From: Oxyruncus cristatus
Lineage: Eukaryota > Chordata > Aves > Passeriformes > Cotingidae
NCBI GenBank assembly: GCA_013399855.1
Contig: VXAY01001020.1
Coordinates: 36,626 to 100,625, forward strand
Direction of reading: 5' to 3'
Length of the DNA: 64,000 bases
A program made the position numbers and the translations under genes. This document shows positions 1-13,100 of the stretch, one piece after another (within the stretch, counting starts at the first letter, position 1; the number at the start of each line of letters is the position of its first letter). Below the pieces are notes generated by a model. That model saw only the letters and a program-made list of their open reading frames with translations. It searched no databases and was not told the DNA's origin.

Positions 1-1237
1 ACTTGCATGTTATCAGGTCATGGCTGTGTGCTAGAGAACTGGGAGGGAGAACATCTGCACTCAAGGGGAGGTATCAGGAGATCCAGTGGATTAAGGACAG
101 CAAACTCAACTGTGCCCCACTGCTTACAAGTCCTCACTAGTATCAGTGATGCAAGGACAACCACATTGTCAGGAGAAAGCTGAAACAGCTTTTGGAAATG
201 AAAATGATGCCCCAGAGATCTCTTGGGTTCATTGAAGGAGTCCTGTAGCTCGTGCACGATGGCAAGCCAGTTTAGTCTATTTGCAGCGTCTCAGGGAAAC
301 AGCTGTTAAAGAACAGCTCAGCTGCTACAGGACATGAGGAAACGTCCTCCAATGGACACACAGAAGGCAGGAATCACAGCAGTACAAGACGTTGCCAACA
401 CGGACGGGGTGCTGCTGGCAGCTGTTTGCCGAAGCTGCCAGTGCAGCCAGCAGCAAAGATACAGGCCAGTTGTGGCCACCTGCAGAGTGACACTGAGCAC
501 TGGGAGGTGCAGCCAAAGATGCAACGTGAGGCCCGAGGAAAGCAATGCCCTATCCACAGTGGTGGGCTCAGCCAGCTCTGTCAACAGGGAACTGAAGCCA
601 GGAGCACAGCTGGGAAGAGGACACAGCAGAGCTGTGTCACTCTGCAAGGCGGACACACCAAATCCTGTCTGGGGTTCCCCTTCTCAGGAAGGTGACAGCA
701 CAACCAGAAAAGGCACACGCAGGAAAAACCAGACAAGTTTGAAAAGCAAAGAGAGAATTTTTAGATAACCTGTTACGCTCCAGAAGTCCTTGCTGGAGAA
801 TGCTACAGATGCTCAAAGCTCGTAAGGATTTCAGAGATAAGAGGGTGAGTTCAGTGAAACGTCTTCCCTCCAGCATCAGGAGCTCCTGAACTGTGATTTG
901 AACAGGCCAGCAGAGTACTTCTATTCCATTACATTGCAATAGGGATCCTTCCCTCCCCTGGTGTATATGATGCCATGTACAGGTGCTGGGATGCAGGAGC
1001 AATACGTAACTCAGCAGAAAGAGACGGCCACAATGTCAGGCTGGGATGCAGGTTTCACACTGACTTTCCTATTTCTCACCTGGTAGGAGGTCTCTGCCAC
1101 CAGCCATAGACAGAACCAAGAGCAAGAGACCGATAAGGAATCGCCCCATTCCCTGGGAACTCCCTGCCCCTCAGACCCTCCAGCACAGGCACAGGGGTCA
1201 GCAGTGAAATCCCCACCCCCAGGGATGTCAGCCTCAC
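1..1237 (-). other. PTK7 intron 14 (partial)
   Basis: No exon recognised. The minus-strand ORFs here show no kinase-domain or juxtamembrane similarity, so the next PTK7 exon is to the left of the window. Confidence 0.75.
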
Positions 1238-4200
1238 CATTCAGACACTCCATTTCAGGCTCCTCGCCCTCTGGGTGCTTCTTCAGCCTCTTGGCTTTTC
1301 TCCGCTTCTTGCAGTAGAACATCAGCCCCAGCACGATAATAATATAGGCAACAGCTGCCCCCACCGAAAGCCCGATGGTCTGGATCATCTTGTAGGGTGT
1401 GTGGCTGCCAAGTCCCTCATCCTCTTCCGCTGCTGGCTTATCTGTGGGGCAGAGAGCACCGACCACATGAGGGCGTGGGAGGGATCTCCCAAATCCTGCT
1501 CAGGAACGTGCTGTAGGAATAAGCCCCACCCCCCACCTGCTGCCGTGGCCACCTCCTCATCCACCCACAGCGCGCTGGGCACATCCCGCAGCACACTGTG
1601 CTGCATCCCCGTGGGGATGATGTTGTGACTACCTGGCAGGCACGGCCTGACATGCAGCACCCACATACAGGGCCAGAAGCAAGGCCTAGAATTGCCAGGG
1701 ATGCCAGGAGGCCACGTCCCAACACTGAGGCACTTACCTACAACATACAGGAAGGCCTCGCGGTGCTTGATGTTGCAGCTGTTGCCAGCGATGCAGGTGT
1801 ATTTTCCAGAGTCCTCGGTGGTGACGTCGTAAATCACCAGGGAGCCATTGGGCATGATCTGAATCCTGCCAATCACACACATAGAGCTCTTTGCAAACAC
1901 CAGAGGGCAGAGGCAGGCTTGCGGCACCTGAAGCCCCATCTCTCCAGAATGCCTCAGCCCCACGTCCCTAGCGCAATCATCTTCAATCTCAGGCTGTGCA
2001 ACGCTCGAGAACAGACGACTGCAGCTCAATCACAGCTTGGCAGGCTGTGCCAGAAAGAGTAACCCTGGGGCCAGGGCAGTCCAGGTCCTGGCACACGGAG
2101 ACAACTATGTGCCCACCAAGCTGGGAACCCGAGATTGCACTGCTGGCACCCACATACTGAGTAGGCACAGGGAATGCCATGCTGCACTCCATTTCGGCTT
2201 GGAATGGAGACTGTATACCTGGGCAGGAGCTTGCCAGGATCCAAAATCTTGTCCTTCCCTTTCCACTGGATGTGTGGTATGGGGTCCCCCTCTGCCTGGC
2301 ACTGGAACATGGCTGTGTGCCCCTGGTACACCGTCGTGGGCTCTGGCTCTAGCTTGAAGGTGACGTAAACTGAAGGCAGAGAGACGAACACGAACGCTGT
2401 CAGTTCCTGGGAATGGTGCTGAGCTCCCACAAGGGCACAGGGCCAGCACTGGCACAGTGGCACATGCCCTCTCAGGCTGCATGCAAAGCACTGACAAAAC
2501 AGACACTTGGGTGCCACGGGACACAGCTCGGGGTCAGGCCAGACATTGCTTTCTCTGCAGGGGCATGCCAGTTGGGTGCCACTCAGGCAGACCCACTGCA
2601 AGGACAGCTCAGCAGGAAACCCACCTGCCTGCTGCAGAGCCCTCACCTGCTACCACGAGCTGCACGGTGGCACGGATCTCGCCCTGTGGCCTGTTGGAGG
2701 CGATGCACGTGTAGTTCCCCGAATCGCTCCTGCTCACCTTGTGGAAGGACAAGATGCCAGCGTTGTGGCTGACGTGGGATGGCAGGCTGCTCCCATCTGC
2801 ACGACACAAGAAGATGGACGCAGCAGTCACGCATGAAGCACTGTGCCACACGGCAGTTCCCCACGCAGCCACAGCGGAGGTGGGACAAAGTTCCTGGGGC
2901 CCCAGCTCAGAAACAGACGTACCACATCCAAGTCCCCCTTACCCGTTTTAGTCCAGTGGATGGTGGGTTTTTCCCGGCCAGTGGCTGAGCAGGACACAGT
3001 AACCTCTTTATCAAACTCCATGCACTGCAGTGGCTGGGGCGGCGGGGTGAACTTCAGCTTCTCTGCAACAGATGGATGTGCTGTTTCACACCCCTCACAG
3101 CCACAGGGGGCACTGGAGCCACAGGTATCACACCCGCACCCTGCCAGGCCAAAGAGGTCCCCTCGAGGGAAGGAGGCGAGGTGACTGTCAGCATACCTAG
3201 CACGTGCACTCGTGCATACCCCTCGATGCTGCCTGCTGGTGTGCTGCTCACACACTTGTACATGGTGCCATCGTACACCTCCACGTTGTTGATGCGCAGC
3301 GTCCCGTTCTCGGAAATCTCAAACCGCGAGTCCTGTCCAGGGTGAAGGAAGGAGAGGGGCAGAAATGACACTGTCACCAGTCCCGGGGCTCAGCCTTTGC
3401 TTGTGGCATTTCTGACGCTCCACATGCCCACGCCATGCTTCAGATAGACACATCCCTGCTGAGACCCACATGGAGAACTGAGACAAGCTTCAGTGACCTT
3501 TCTCTCGTCACTGCCCCAAAAGCTGCCCCGGGGCTGACTGGCAGCCAAGTGGCAAGAGACAGCCAGTTGTGCAACAATACATCCGTAGGATGAAGATAGT
3601 GCCAGGAACATGGCCAAAGTGGGGGTGACAGGGATGCTGGGCGTAGGAACAAGGTGAAAAACAACAGCAGCAGAGCAGGTGCCCAGCAGAAGTGCCCACA
3701 AGCAGCAGGGGCTTGTCCCATCACCTCACCTCAGAAATGGAGACACCGTTGCGGTACCAGGTGACGGTGGGTTTCAGGGAGGCCTTGCTGAGGCAGTGCA
3801 GGTATCCTGGCTTGCTCTCCTCCAGCTGGCTGTCCTTGGGCATCTCCACCCACTTGGGTACCGCTGGGCACGAAGGCAAGGGGTTACACAGGGCCACTCA
3901 TTATCCCCCTGACCAGCACCAGTGCAGACCAGACAGGCAGCGTGCAGCCAGACAGGGGGCCCAGCAGCTCAACCACGACAGAGGTGCCTGTCTGTATCAA
4001 AGAGGTGACGCACCATGCTGCCCCAGCTCACCCTAAGCCCCATCCAGCCCCTTTTCTGCTCCCGCCCTTCTCAGAAAGTTGCCTACTAGCCACAGTGATG
4101 CTCAGCTCCTGTTTTTTCTCTCCAGCCTTGTTGAAAGCATGGCACGTGTAGATCCCTGCATCCATCTCAGTGATACTGGTAAAAACAAGCTGCTCTGCCT

Positions 4201-7104
4201 CTTGGTACACCCTGCCAGCAGCGGGAATTCGTTCCTGGTTCCTCTCCCACCAGACCTGGGGGGTGGGTACGCCTCGCGGGGCAGTGCAGGACACGCGATG
4301 CCCCTGGTTCGCCGTCAACACCTTCGGGGAGAAGGGTGCCATTTCTTCGATCTCTGAGAGGAGCAATAGACAGCAGAGCTCAAACAGGGCGGGAACATGC
4401 AGCCAACCCACCGGCATCATCATTCAAATGGGAAGCATCATTCGAGGGAGAGAGCGCACCAGCTATGTTTGCTCCCCTCATCCAGGCAGCAAGGATGAAC
4501 CATTTCACAGATCAGACAAGCAGTTTTTCATCTACCGACCCATCGTCACACAGCTCCAGAGTGACACTGGAACTCTGGGACCCACTGCCCACCCTGTCAC
4601 CATCCCCAGGACCTCACCTGCTAGCCGCAGAGTCGCCTTCAGTACAAGAGGTTTCCCCCTCTGCCCGTAGCCAACACACTTATAGACACCGGTGCTGCGA
4701 GCCCTCACCTGGGTGATCAGCAGGGACCCGTTGGCGAACACGGTGGTCCTGGGCACGTGGGGAGAGGAAGGGCTCAGTGGGCATCTCTGCAGGGCATGGG
4801 CCAGAGCTACAGCCCTGCAATGTCCCACACGAGCCCGTGAAACCAAGAGGGAGACCGCGCCAAGCCAAAGCTTCCCAGCGTGGGGGGAGCAGCACACACA
4901 CACAAGGAGATGGCAGGACACATTGTGCACGGAGGAAATGAGCTCACAGAAGTCTTTTTCCTGGCGAAGAGCCGGCTCCCATCAAGAGATGCATCACTAA
5001 ACTGGGCCAGTTCCGAGAGAAGGAACAAGGTGGCGCCCGGGAGCTGCCGGGCCAACGGCACTGGGCACCCGGATAGCACTGCCTGCCTTGCACAGTCTGG
5101 CTGAGGGACAGCCCAGGCTCCGGGATCACCGTTCCCACCTCCACGGACTGACTCGGTGTCTGGGGCTCAGGAACATTCCTGGCTCTGGGGATCACCACGC
5201 ACTTGTGTCTGGCAGCGCAAGAGAGCCATGCGCACCCCGTGATTGCTGTGCAGATGTTGGGGGCTGGGAGGCGTCCCCAAGTTTGGGGATCACCATGTGT
5301 GGGCATCTGGTACCGGGACACATCCCTGACCGTGAATTGTCCCAAGTCGGTGACAGGAGATTGAGCTGTCCCTGGCTCCATGAAATCACCACACACAGAC
5401 ATCTGGGGCTGGGAGACATCCCCAGCTATAGGGGCCATCATTCAGGGGCATCTAGAACTGACAGCCCCATGGACTCATTTGAGGACAAACTGCAGAGTCC
5501 TTTACAGATAAAGGCCATGCACAAGGACCAAGCCCCTACTAAACCCAAGCCAGCAAAGCTGAGAAACCAATCCCCATGGCCAGCCTGATGCTGCATGCTT
5601 GCCTTCATGCACAGACAGGGTTTGGCCTCTTTCTGTCGCTTCTGGAACACAGTGCCCCTCTCCTCCCAGCCCTGCCCACATCACTGAGGTCCCTATTACT
5701 TGGATCTGTTGGTGATGGGGTTGTCTTCAAAGAGCCATTCCTGCGTGGGAGGGGGCATGGCTGCAAACTGGCAGTCAAACATGGCCTCTTCGTTCTTGGT
5801 CACGATGAGGTCCTGTGGGACGATCACCGCCTGAGGAAAGCTCTCATCTGCAATGGCAGAGACCACAGGAGGGTGAAAGGAACAAAGTGGCCTGTGTCCC
5901 CTCACCAGTGCTCTGGGGGAAGCTCAAAGAAGAGGTGGATGCACCCTGCAAGCCCAAAGGAGACCGACATGCCAGCAGGGCTGGAGTTATGGAATCAGAG
6001 CCCAGGAATGCATGTGGTAGCTGCTCTAGGGAAAACCCCTTCTGCTTCCAGCAAGGCCCTGAACACCCTGGCTCCTAGCAAACAGATCAAAGTTGTCACT
6101 GGTCTGCAAATTCCCTTGTCCAGTTCCAAATACCTCTCTAAGGTCAACACTTCCTGCCCTCCTTGGGTCTTCCATCCAAAGGCCAACAGGGCATCTACCC
6201 ATGTGGCACTAATATTAGCAAAACCAGCAGCACCTACAGACTCCAGGGTCCAAACCTGGTGCTCCACTACATAAACCTGCTCCAGAAAAATACAATGGCA
6301 AATTAACACCTGTAGATAGGGCAGGGTTCAAATCTGGCCAGGATTTTCCAGGCCTGTCTCTGGCCAGAGGCTTTACAGAGAAAGTCACGCTAGCCTGACA
6401 CTTCCCCTGCAGCCTGGCTCCTGGTCCTGTGGGAGAGGGGAGGCTGTTAGCAGGGAAATAGAACCGCTGAGCCTCTAGCCCTAAACGGCTGGGACACAAC
6501 TCACCGATGACATTCAGTGTGAAGTTGTTCTGGCTGCAGATGAAGCCAACGGCACTGCGGGCGCAGCAGTAGTAGAGCCCGTTGTCATCAGGGCTGGCAC
6601 TCTGCAGGGTCAGCGTTCGCTCCTTGTTGCTGACAGAATAGGTGCTGCGGCCATCGGGGAGGGGGTTACCATCCCGAAACCACTGCAATGTGGGGCTGCA
6701 AGACAGGGACGAGGTGGTGACCAGGTGCACGGCACCTTCAGGGCTCCCCAGAGAGCAGGTGTGCCCAGGAGACAGCCCAGAGATGGCCCGTTTCCCTGGT
6801 TCTCCATCCCCGCTGCTGGCCCTGACACAGACACAAAGCCATGAGACATGCAGCCAAGTGGATGGGACATGACTGGAAAGCAACGGAGAGTGACTGCAGC
6901 ACACTAAGCAGCTCAGCGACTGAACTGTGACAGCCCATTCTTACTGTGCTCCTCGCTACGTGGCTCGGAGGAAGCCGTTTGCCTTCTCCCACGGTGCTCA
7001 GCCACAGGCTCAATCCTGCCTTTCACCTTCCCTAGACTCTACTGAATTCTTGTAGGAGAGAGGAGGGGAGGTGGGGGAGGAGGAGAGAGAGAAAGGGTTG
7101 GGGG

Positions 7105-7142
<38 letters not shown>

Positions 7143-10100
7143 AAGAGGAGAAGAGCATGCAGCCAAGGTGCAGGAGGACCCCTGGCAGGGTCCACTCCTC
7201 AGGAGGCAACCCTTACCGCGGGTGGCCATCGATGTGACACCGCAGCACCACTGTAGAGGAGGGCTGGATCTCAGCTATGCTGGCCGGCTGCTTCAGCACC
7301 ACACTCCCTGTCTCAATCCCTGTAGGATCAAAGAATATCAACACAGCTGGCTCTCCAAACCTAATGAGCCCAGGTAATGGTTACTGGTGTCTCATAAATA
7401 ACCAGAGCAGGCAGCAAGGGCAAAAGCATGCTTAGAGACACTTAGGCCCTCAAGCCAGCACAGACTGAAGGGACACCCACACTGTAGAGATCCCACTTTG
7501 CTCTGTGTAGCTGTTCTCTGAGGGATAAGAGGAATTCTGAAGGGATCTGCAGTGCCCAGGACACACTTGCTGCAGTAATGTCTCAGTTTCATATATACAA
7601 ATGGCAATGACAGCATGAGAAAGCATCTCTGATAGCCTCGGGTACACCAGAAGACGCAAGAGGTCTAGACAGCATGATGGACATGTTAGCTGGAGAGAAA
7701 TCCTACTTGCACAGTCCAAGCTGTTCGGCCCCTCTCTGACCCCTACCCCCACAAGCATCAGCAAACAGCGTGGCAAAGCTGTTTCCAGCCCCAGAGTGTT
7801 TTTCCCTGTCCACAGTGGGCTGCTGCCTTCACCCCACACTCACACTTAATATTGAAAGATGCATTGGCTGTGTGGGCCTCCTCCCCGGTGAGCACGTTTC
7901 TCACTAGACACTGGAAGACCCCAACATCCCGGTGCCGATCGACAGCAGCAAACTGAAGGTTGCTGCCTTCCTTGAAGCGCTGCTCCGTGTCCTGAACGGG
8001 AAGCCCATTTTGCAGCCACTCGAACTCCACATCTGCTGGCTCTTTCACCTCGCAGCGGAGGATGGCGCTGCGGCCATGCAGGGCATCCTGGGAGTACGGC
8101 TCTTTGGTGAAAAGGATTGTTGCCTGAGTCCCCACGGCTGCAAGACACAAAAATGGGGGCATGTTCAGAGCAAGGGGAGGAGGAGAAGGGATCAGGTAAG
8201 CACGTACTGTTCTCAAGGGTCTCCAGACGGTCAAAACCACCGTGTTGGGAGAAACGTATCCCGAAGCACATTTGACAAAATCAATTCAGAGTTTAACAGA
8301 CCTATGCTCAGATTCCAGCACAGCTGCTTTAAGCCTGTCTCTCCAGCCATTACTGGAACAGGGCTGTCTGAGCTTGCCACAGATAAGGAGAGCCCTCTGC
8401 TCCCTGGGGCCAGGGGAGTTAAGAGGGAGCTCCCATGACCCATTACTGAGTATTAGTTGCCCTTTCAGCCTCAACAGAGAAGTGCCTTGCAGCTGGGAAG
8501 TCAGTCACCAAAACACTGGACAGCAAGCAGCTTCCTGGGCAGTTCAGATGCTTCACTGACCTCGTCTTCTGGGCAGTTCAGATGCTTCATTGACCTCATC
8601 TTGGTTTTCTGGGATGCGTCCTAAGTCTCAGCCATGCATTGAGACTGCCCCTGATCAGAAACACCCATGGACTGTTTCTAGGCTTTCCTTGAAGCTTCTC
8701 TCCTTGGTATGACATCTCTGTCTCACCTATACATCCTCAGAAATTACCCATAAAAACACTTGTCTGGAACAGGGATTGTCTATGTGAATAAACACAGAAG
8801 CTGCTGGACCACAGCTCAAGAGGATGCAGCAGTGACACCCCAAACTTATGCTGGTGACTCAGCCCACTTGCAAGTTGAAGTGGAAACAAGAAATCCAACT
8901 CGACCTCAGGGTCTGATGGCAGCCTGAAGGGGCTGGAAGCATCTATCTACCCTGATGGAAAACCCAAAGAACCCTCCTTGACACACTAAAGCCTACCCAA
9001 GAGCTCAGGGTCCCGGGGACAGAGCAGCCAGTGCTTGCCCAGGCAGTGCCCGACGCGGCTGCTGAGGGACGCCAGCACACTCCCAAAGCTGGCAGCCCTG
9101 CAGGCGCTCTGCTGCAGTTACCAGCTGGCCACAGCAAGGGAAGCAGACAAAGGGCAACTCGGCACATGCCGATGGCTGTTGGACTCTCGTTCCCAGCAGC
9201 ATGCTCCGCAGGTAAAGGGGCGAAGCCAGGCAGATTTCAAGAATCTTAGAACGAAGACGAGCAAGAAAGTGGTCAAAACAGCACGTTCCCAGTGCTGCAA
9301 GAAAAACATGGTTGCCTGGACAAGTTATACGAACAGGATTCAAGTCCAGCTGAAAGGCAGTTGCTCTTAGGACACTCAGCCATGTCCTCCTGCCTGGCGT
9401 TTGTATACAAGTCTGGTAAAGGGAGACAATTTGACAGGACATCTCACTCACCCAGAGCAGGTAAGGTAAGGGATCCTATTCCAAAAGAGATGCTTTGAAG
9501 ATCATCATATTCCAGAAAGCCTCAAGAGCCCTTCCCATGCTGGAAAGCCTTTGGAGCCTGCTATGCAGTGCAAGCGCCAAGCGAAGCCGCTCACTGGCAT
9601 CCCAGTGCCAGCCACACATTTCCAGTGTGGATAGCCTGAGGTCTCCCGCTCTCAGCAACAGCAAGGTATAGACACAGGTGCTCATCCAGTGCCGCTGCTT
9701 CCCAGGATGCAGCTCCAAACACACCAGCCAGGAGCAGAGGCATCTCTGCCTGTATCTGCTAAAACCCTCTCCCCATGGTCCAGACAGGGAGAGCAACAAA
9801 GTCCTCCCATCACAAAAAAAGCCTATTCCCAAAGACACTGGGGCAGAAGAAACAGAGGTCTTTCCTGCCCGCAGTCTTTGCAAAGTGCCACTGTGGGTAC
9901 AATTCTAATTTCCAGTCCCCCAAAGAAGCCATTGGGAAGGAGGCAGCAAGGAACTGGGAGATCACAGGAACAGCAGTGTACAACAACTTACTGCAGGGTC
10001 CAGGATATGAACCTCGTTGCAGCCCGGCTTTCTACCTTCAGCATCCAACTGAGCCACTGACTTTGATGTACAGGCAACATCCTCAAGGGACTGCCCTCAG

Positions 10101-13100
10101 CCAGGTTAAGTCCCACAGTTCCTGGGTGGACATCGCTTGCCAGCTGTACTCACAGAATTAAAGGTCACCAGGAGTAGCCACAGACTGACCCTTGCCGACG
10201 TCCAACAGACCCTTGTGGCCTGAATGGCAGAGCTGAAGACAGTGATCCAAGTCCCATCTTCTGGGTCTCATACTGAGCCAAGTTCCAAAAACATGCTGTT
10301 CTCCCAAGTCAGCATGTCCAGCGAAGTTTCCACTGCCAGCTACCACGCACCTCCCCTAAAGGTAGGAACTATCCATCAGTCTGTGACACTTGTCTCATGA
10401 ACACCACAAGATGAACACATGCCCCGAGGCGACACAACGTGTGGGAACGTGTGTTCTTGCACAGGTACACACATTAGTTCTCTGCACATCAGATCTGTCT
10501 CATCAAGAGCACTCAGCAGGGCAGCAACTATCCAGCCTCATACAAACACAGCTATGTGCTCAATAGTTCAACGGCTCCAGAGCATCAGGAGCTGAGGTCA
10601 CGCCAGAACAGGCTGCTTGAAGAGACAGAAGGATGAAAGGGGAACAGAACAGTCAAATCCACGCAAGTTTGAACTTAAAGACAGGTCTGTCATTTTCCAC
10701 AGATAGGCCTCACGGCACTGGGCATATGACCATCAAACCATACCTGTATGGTACAAAGCATGTGCAAGGTGGCAGGGTGCATTAAGAGAGCTCATGAAGG
10801 AAACGGGTTTGTTCTCCTCTTGGGGTCTCAGCCTACTGGTCATGCTAGTGCTGGAGTTTGTGACGAGGTCCCGCTCTCTGAAGGTATATGACATTAGGGT
10901 ATTAAGATATGAGACTTTAAATTATAGTGTTTCTAGCATTAAATTATCGGCATTACGAATACAAGATTAAAGAACGGCACAACTGCTTTCACCCCATCAC
11001 TGACAGCACAATTGCATTTTCCTCAGTGCTGATCAGCTGAGAGTTTTAGCTGCCTCATCACATGCACTCTGGTGGCTCAGCACGCCCCATGTCCAGGCAG
11101 GACAAGGCTCTGTGGACAGAGGACATGATGAAGGCTTGGCACAAGTCCCACATGGGACGCAGGGATTTTACCAGCTCCCTTGTGAGATCCAGCTCCCTGG
11201 TGAAACAGGAGAAACTATTTATGTCCTTGTTTTCCATGATGGGGAAATGGACACAAACATTTCAGCTCTAGCAAGATCCATGTGATGAACATCTAATGAG
11301 CACAGGTGTCAAGGCAAATTGGGATAAATCAGTGTTAAAGTGCAGCAAGAGCCATAAATTTGTGTTTTGTTTTGACAATAGCATCTCAAGTGTCATTAAT
11401 GAACTGGTTACACATGCTAGAAAACCATTGTCCCAACCACATATCAAGTTTGGACTGCAAGGAAAGACTGGCAGCAGCTAGATGTAGTCCAGATGTTTTG
11501 GGTGGAACACATCAGAAGCCCAGAGCTGGACACAGCTTTTCACAGTACTTTAATCCAGAGCATCAGGGCCCACTGTTCAGAGATGAGAAGTGCTGCACTT
11601 GCCCATAAGAGCTGTACAGCCCTGGCCCAGGAAAAGGCTGCAGTGAGCAGGTTCATGCATTCCTCCTACATCTCACCTGGGCCTTTGTGACAGAGGCTCA
11701 AGAAAGCCGTCCAAGGAGAGGGCTAGCGTGTGGGATGCCATTATCCCAGAGTTTGGGTAAAACCTGTATAAGGTCAACAACCTCCACCTGTGATGAATAA
11801 AGAAAACTACTCTGCTTATTCTACTCAGCAGGTGGAGGACCTCCCAGCTTCACTCTGTGGCAGAGTCAGGGCTGTGCATGGCTCAGCCACTGGTGGCTGC
11901 AAGAGCTGCCCCAGCTGGCAGATGAGAGAACTCTTGCAGCACTGATGGAGAGCAAAGGCGACCCCAGCTCAATCTGACTGGACACCTTCCCAACAGCATG
12001 TTTCTGCTGTGGTTTCATGAGCTCATCTGGGCTGGGGCGCATTGCTGGGAGCCGCTGAAAGAAGCAAAATGACTCTTTCTATTCCCTTGGTGAGAGCCAC
12101 CTCAAAAACTACCCAGCAACACCAAGTCAGCTTAGCAAGACCGAGCCAGTGCAGAGCTCTCCCAGCAACACGGCTGGGCCAGCCACAGTCCTTGGCCAAA
12201 GCCAAGCAGCAATCCCAAATGTGTGCTCTGGCAAACACCCGGCCTCTACATATGCATGTGACACAAGCCACCCCTGGCTGGGAGAAAAAGAAACCCTTAG
12301 CACATGTTTCTGGCCTAAAATCGTCTCAACTGTGGCTACAGAAAGCTTTTCAGGAAAGCTTCAGCCAGATTAGACAAATACTGTTGAAGTGCAGCATGCT
12401 TGAAAACACCCAAACTGCGGTTACCCAAAGGATATTTAATTGAAATGCAAACCCCTCCTGTTGAAGAAATAGATAAAGGTTAAGTGAATAGTCTAGGGAA
12501 GTTGAACTGGTACCTACAGGTCCTAGTATCATTCCCACACACAGAGCAAATCATTTGGAGGGGATGTGCACCAGTAGGACACTCATGGACAGAGAAATGA
12601 GCAGGCTCAGATCACATCCTGGCTCTGAGATCACATACTCACAGCAAAGATCTGAAGGCAGGAACACAGCATTCTTCATGCAGAGGTATCCCCTGCTCAA
12701 AACTAATTTCATTTACTTAAGGAGGCAAATATCAGCTCCCCAGGAAAAACACTCACACTAACATCTGCATTGCTTGTCCGAATTTCTACCAAGTGTATCT
12801 CAATTCCCTTCTTGTCTTGGTATGTCCCCAGGACTCAGCCACTGCCCGATTCCAGCCTGAGCACGTGCAGAGCATTTCAGGGTGACAAATTAAATTATCA
12901 AAGCCGTATTCAGGAAAGACTCGTGAGCAACTCTGTGAAGTTAGTCACTGCTATCTGAAGCTCTGCAGAGTAAGTTTTCAATCCTACAGGATTGCCAGGA
13001 AGCAAAGGGTTCTCCACACATCTGGCAAAGGAGACCCACCCCCATGACAGGCAACCCACTCAAAGGCTGCCACAGCATTAATGCAGTGATCTGGCAGCAG

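Noticed and set aside
1..1237. PTK7 pseudokinase exons at the left end
   Set aside because: No sequence encoding kinase-domain motifs was found on the minus strand here; these exons must lie outside the window.
9991..10063. Functional tRNA gene
   Set aside because: A and B boxes are present, but the acceptor and D stems do not pair and the T stem has a mismatch.
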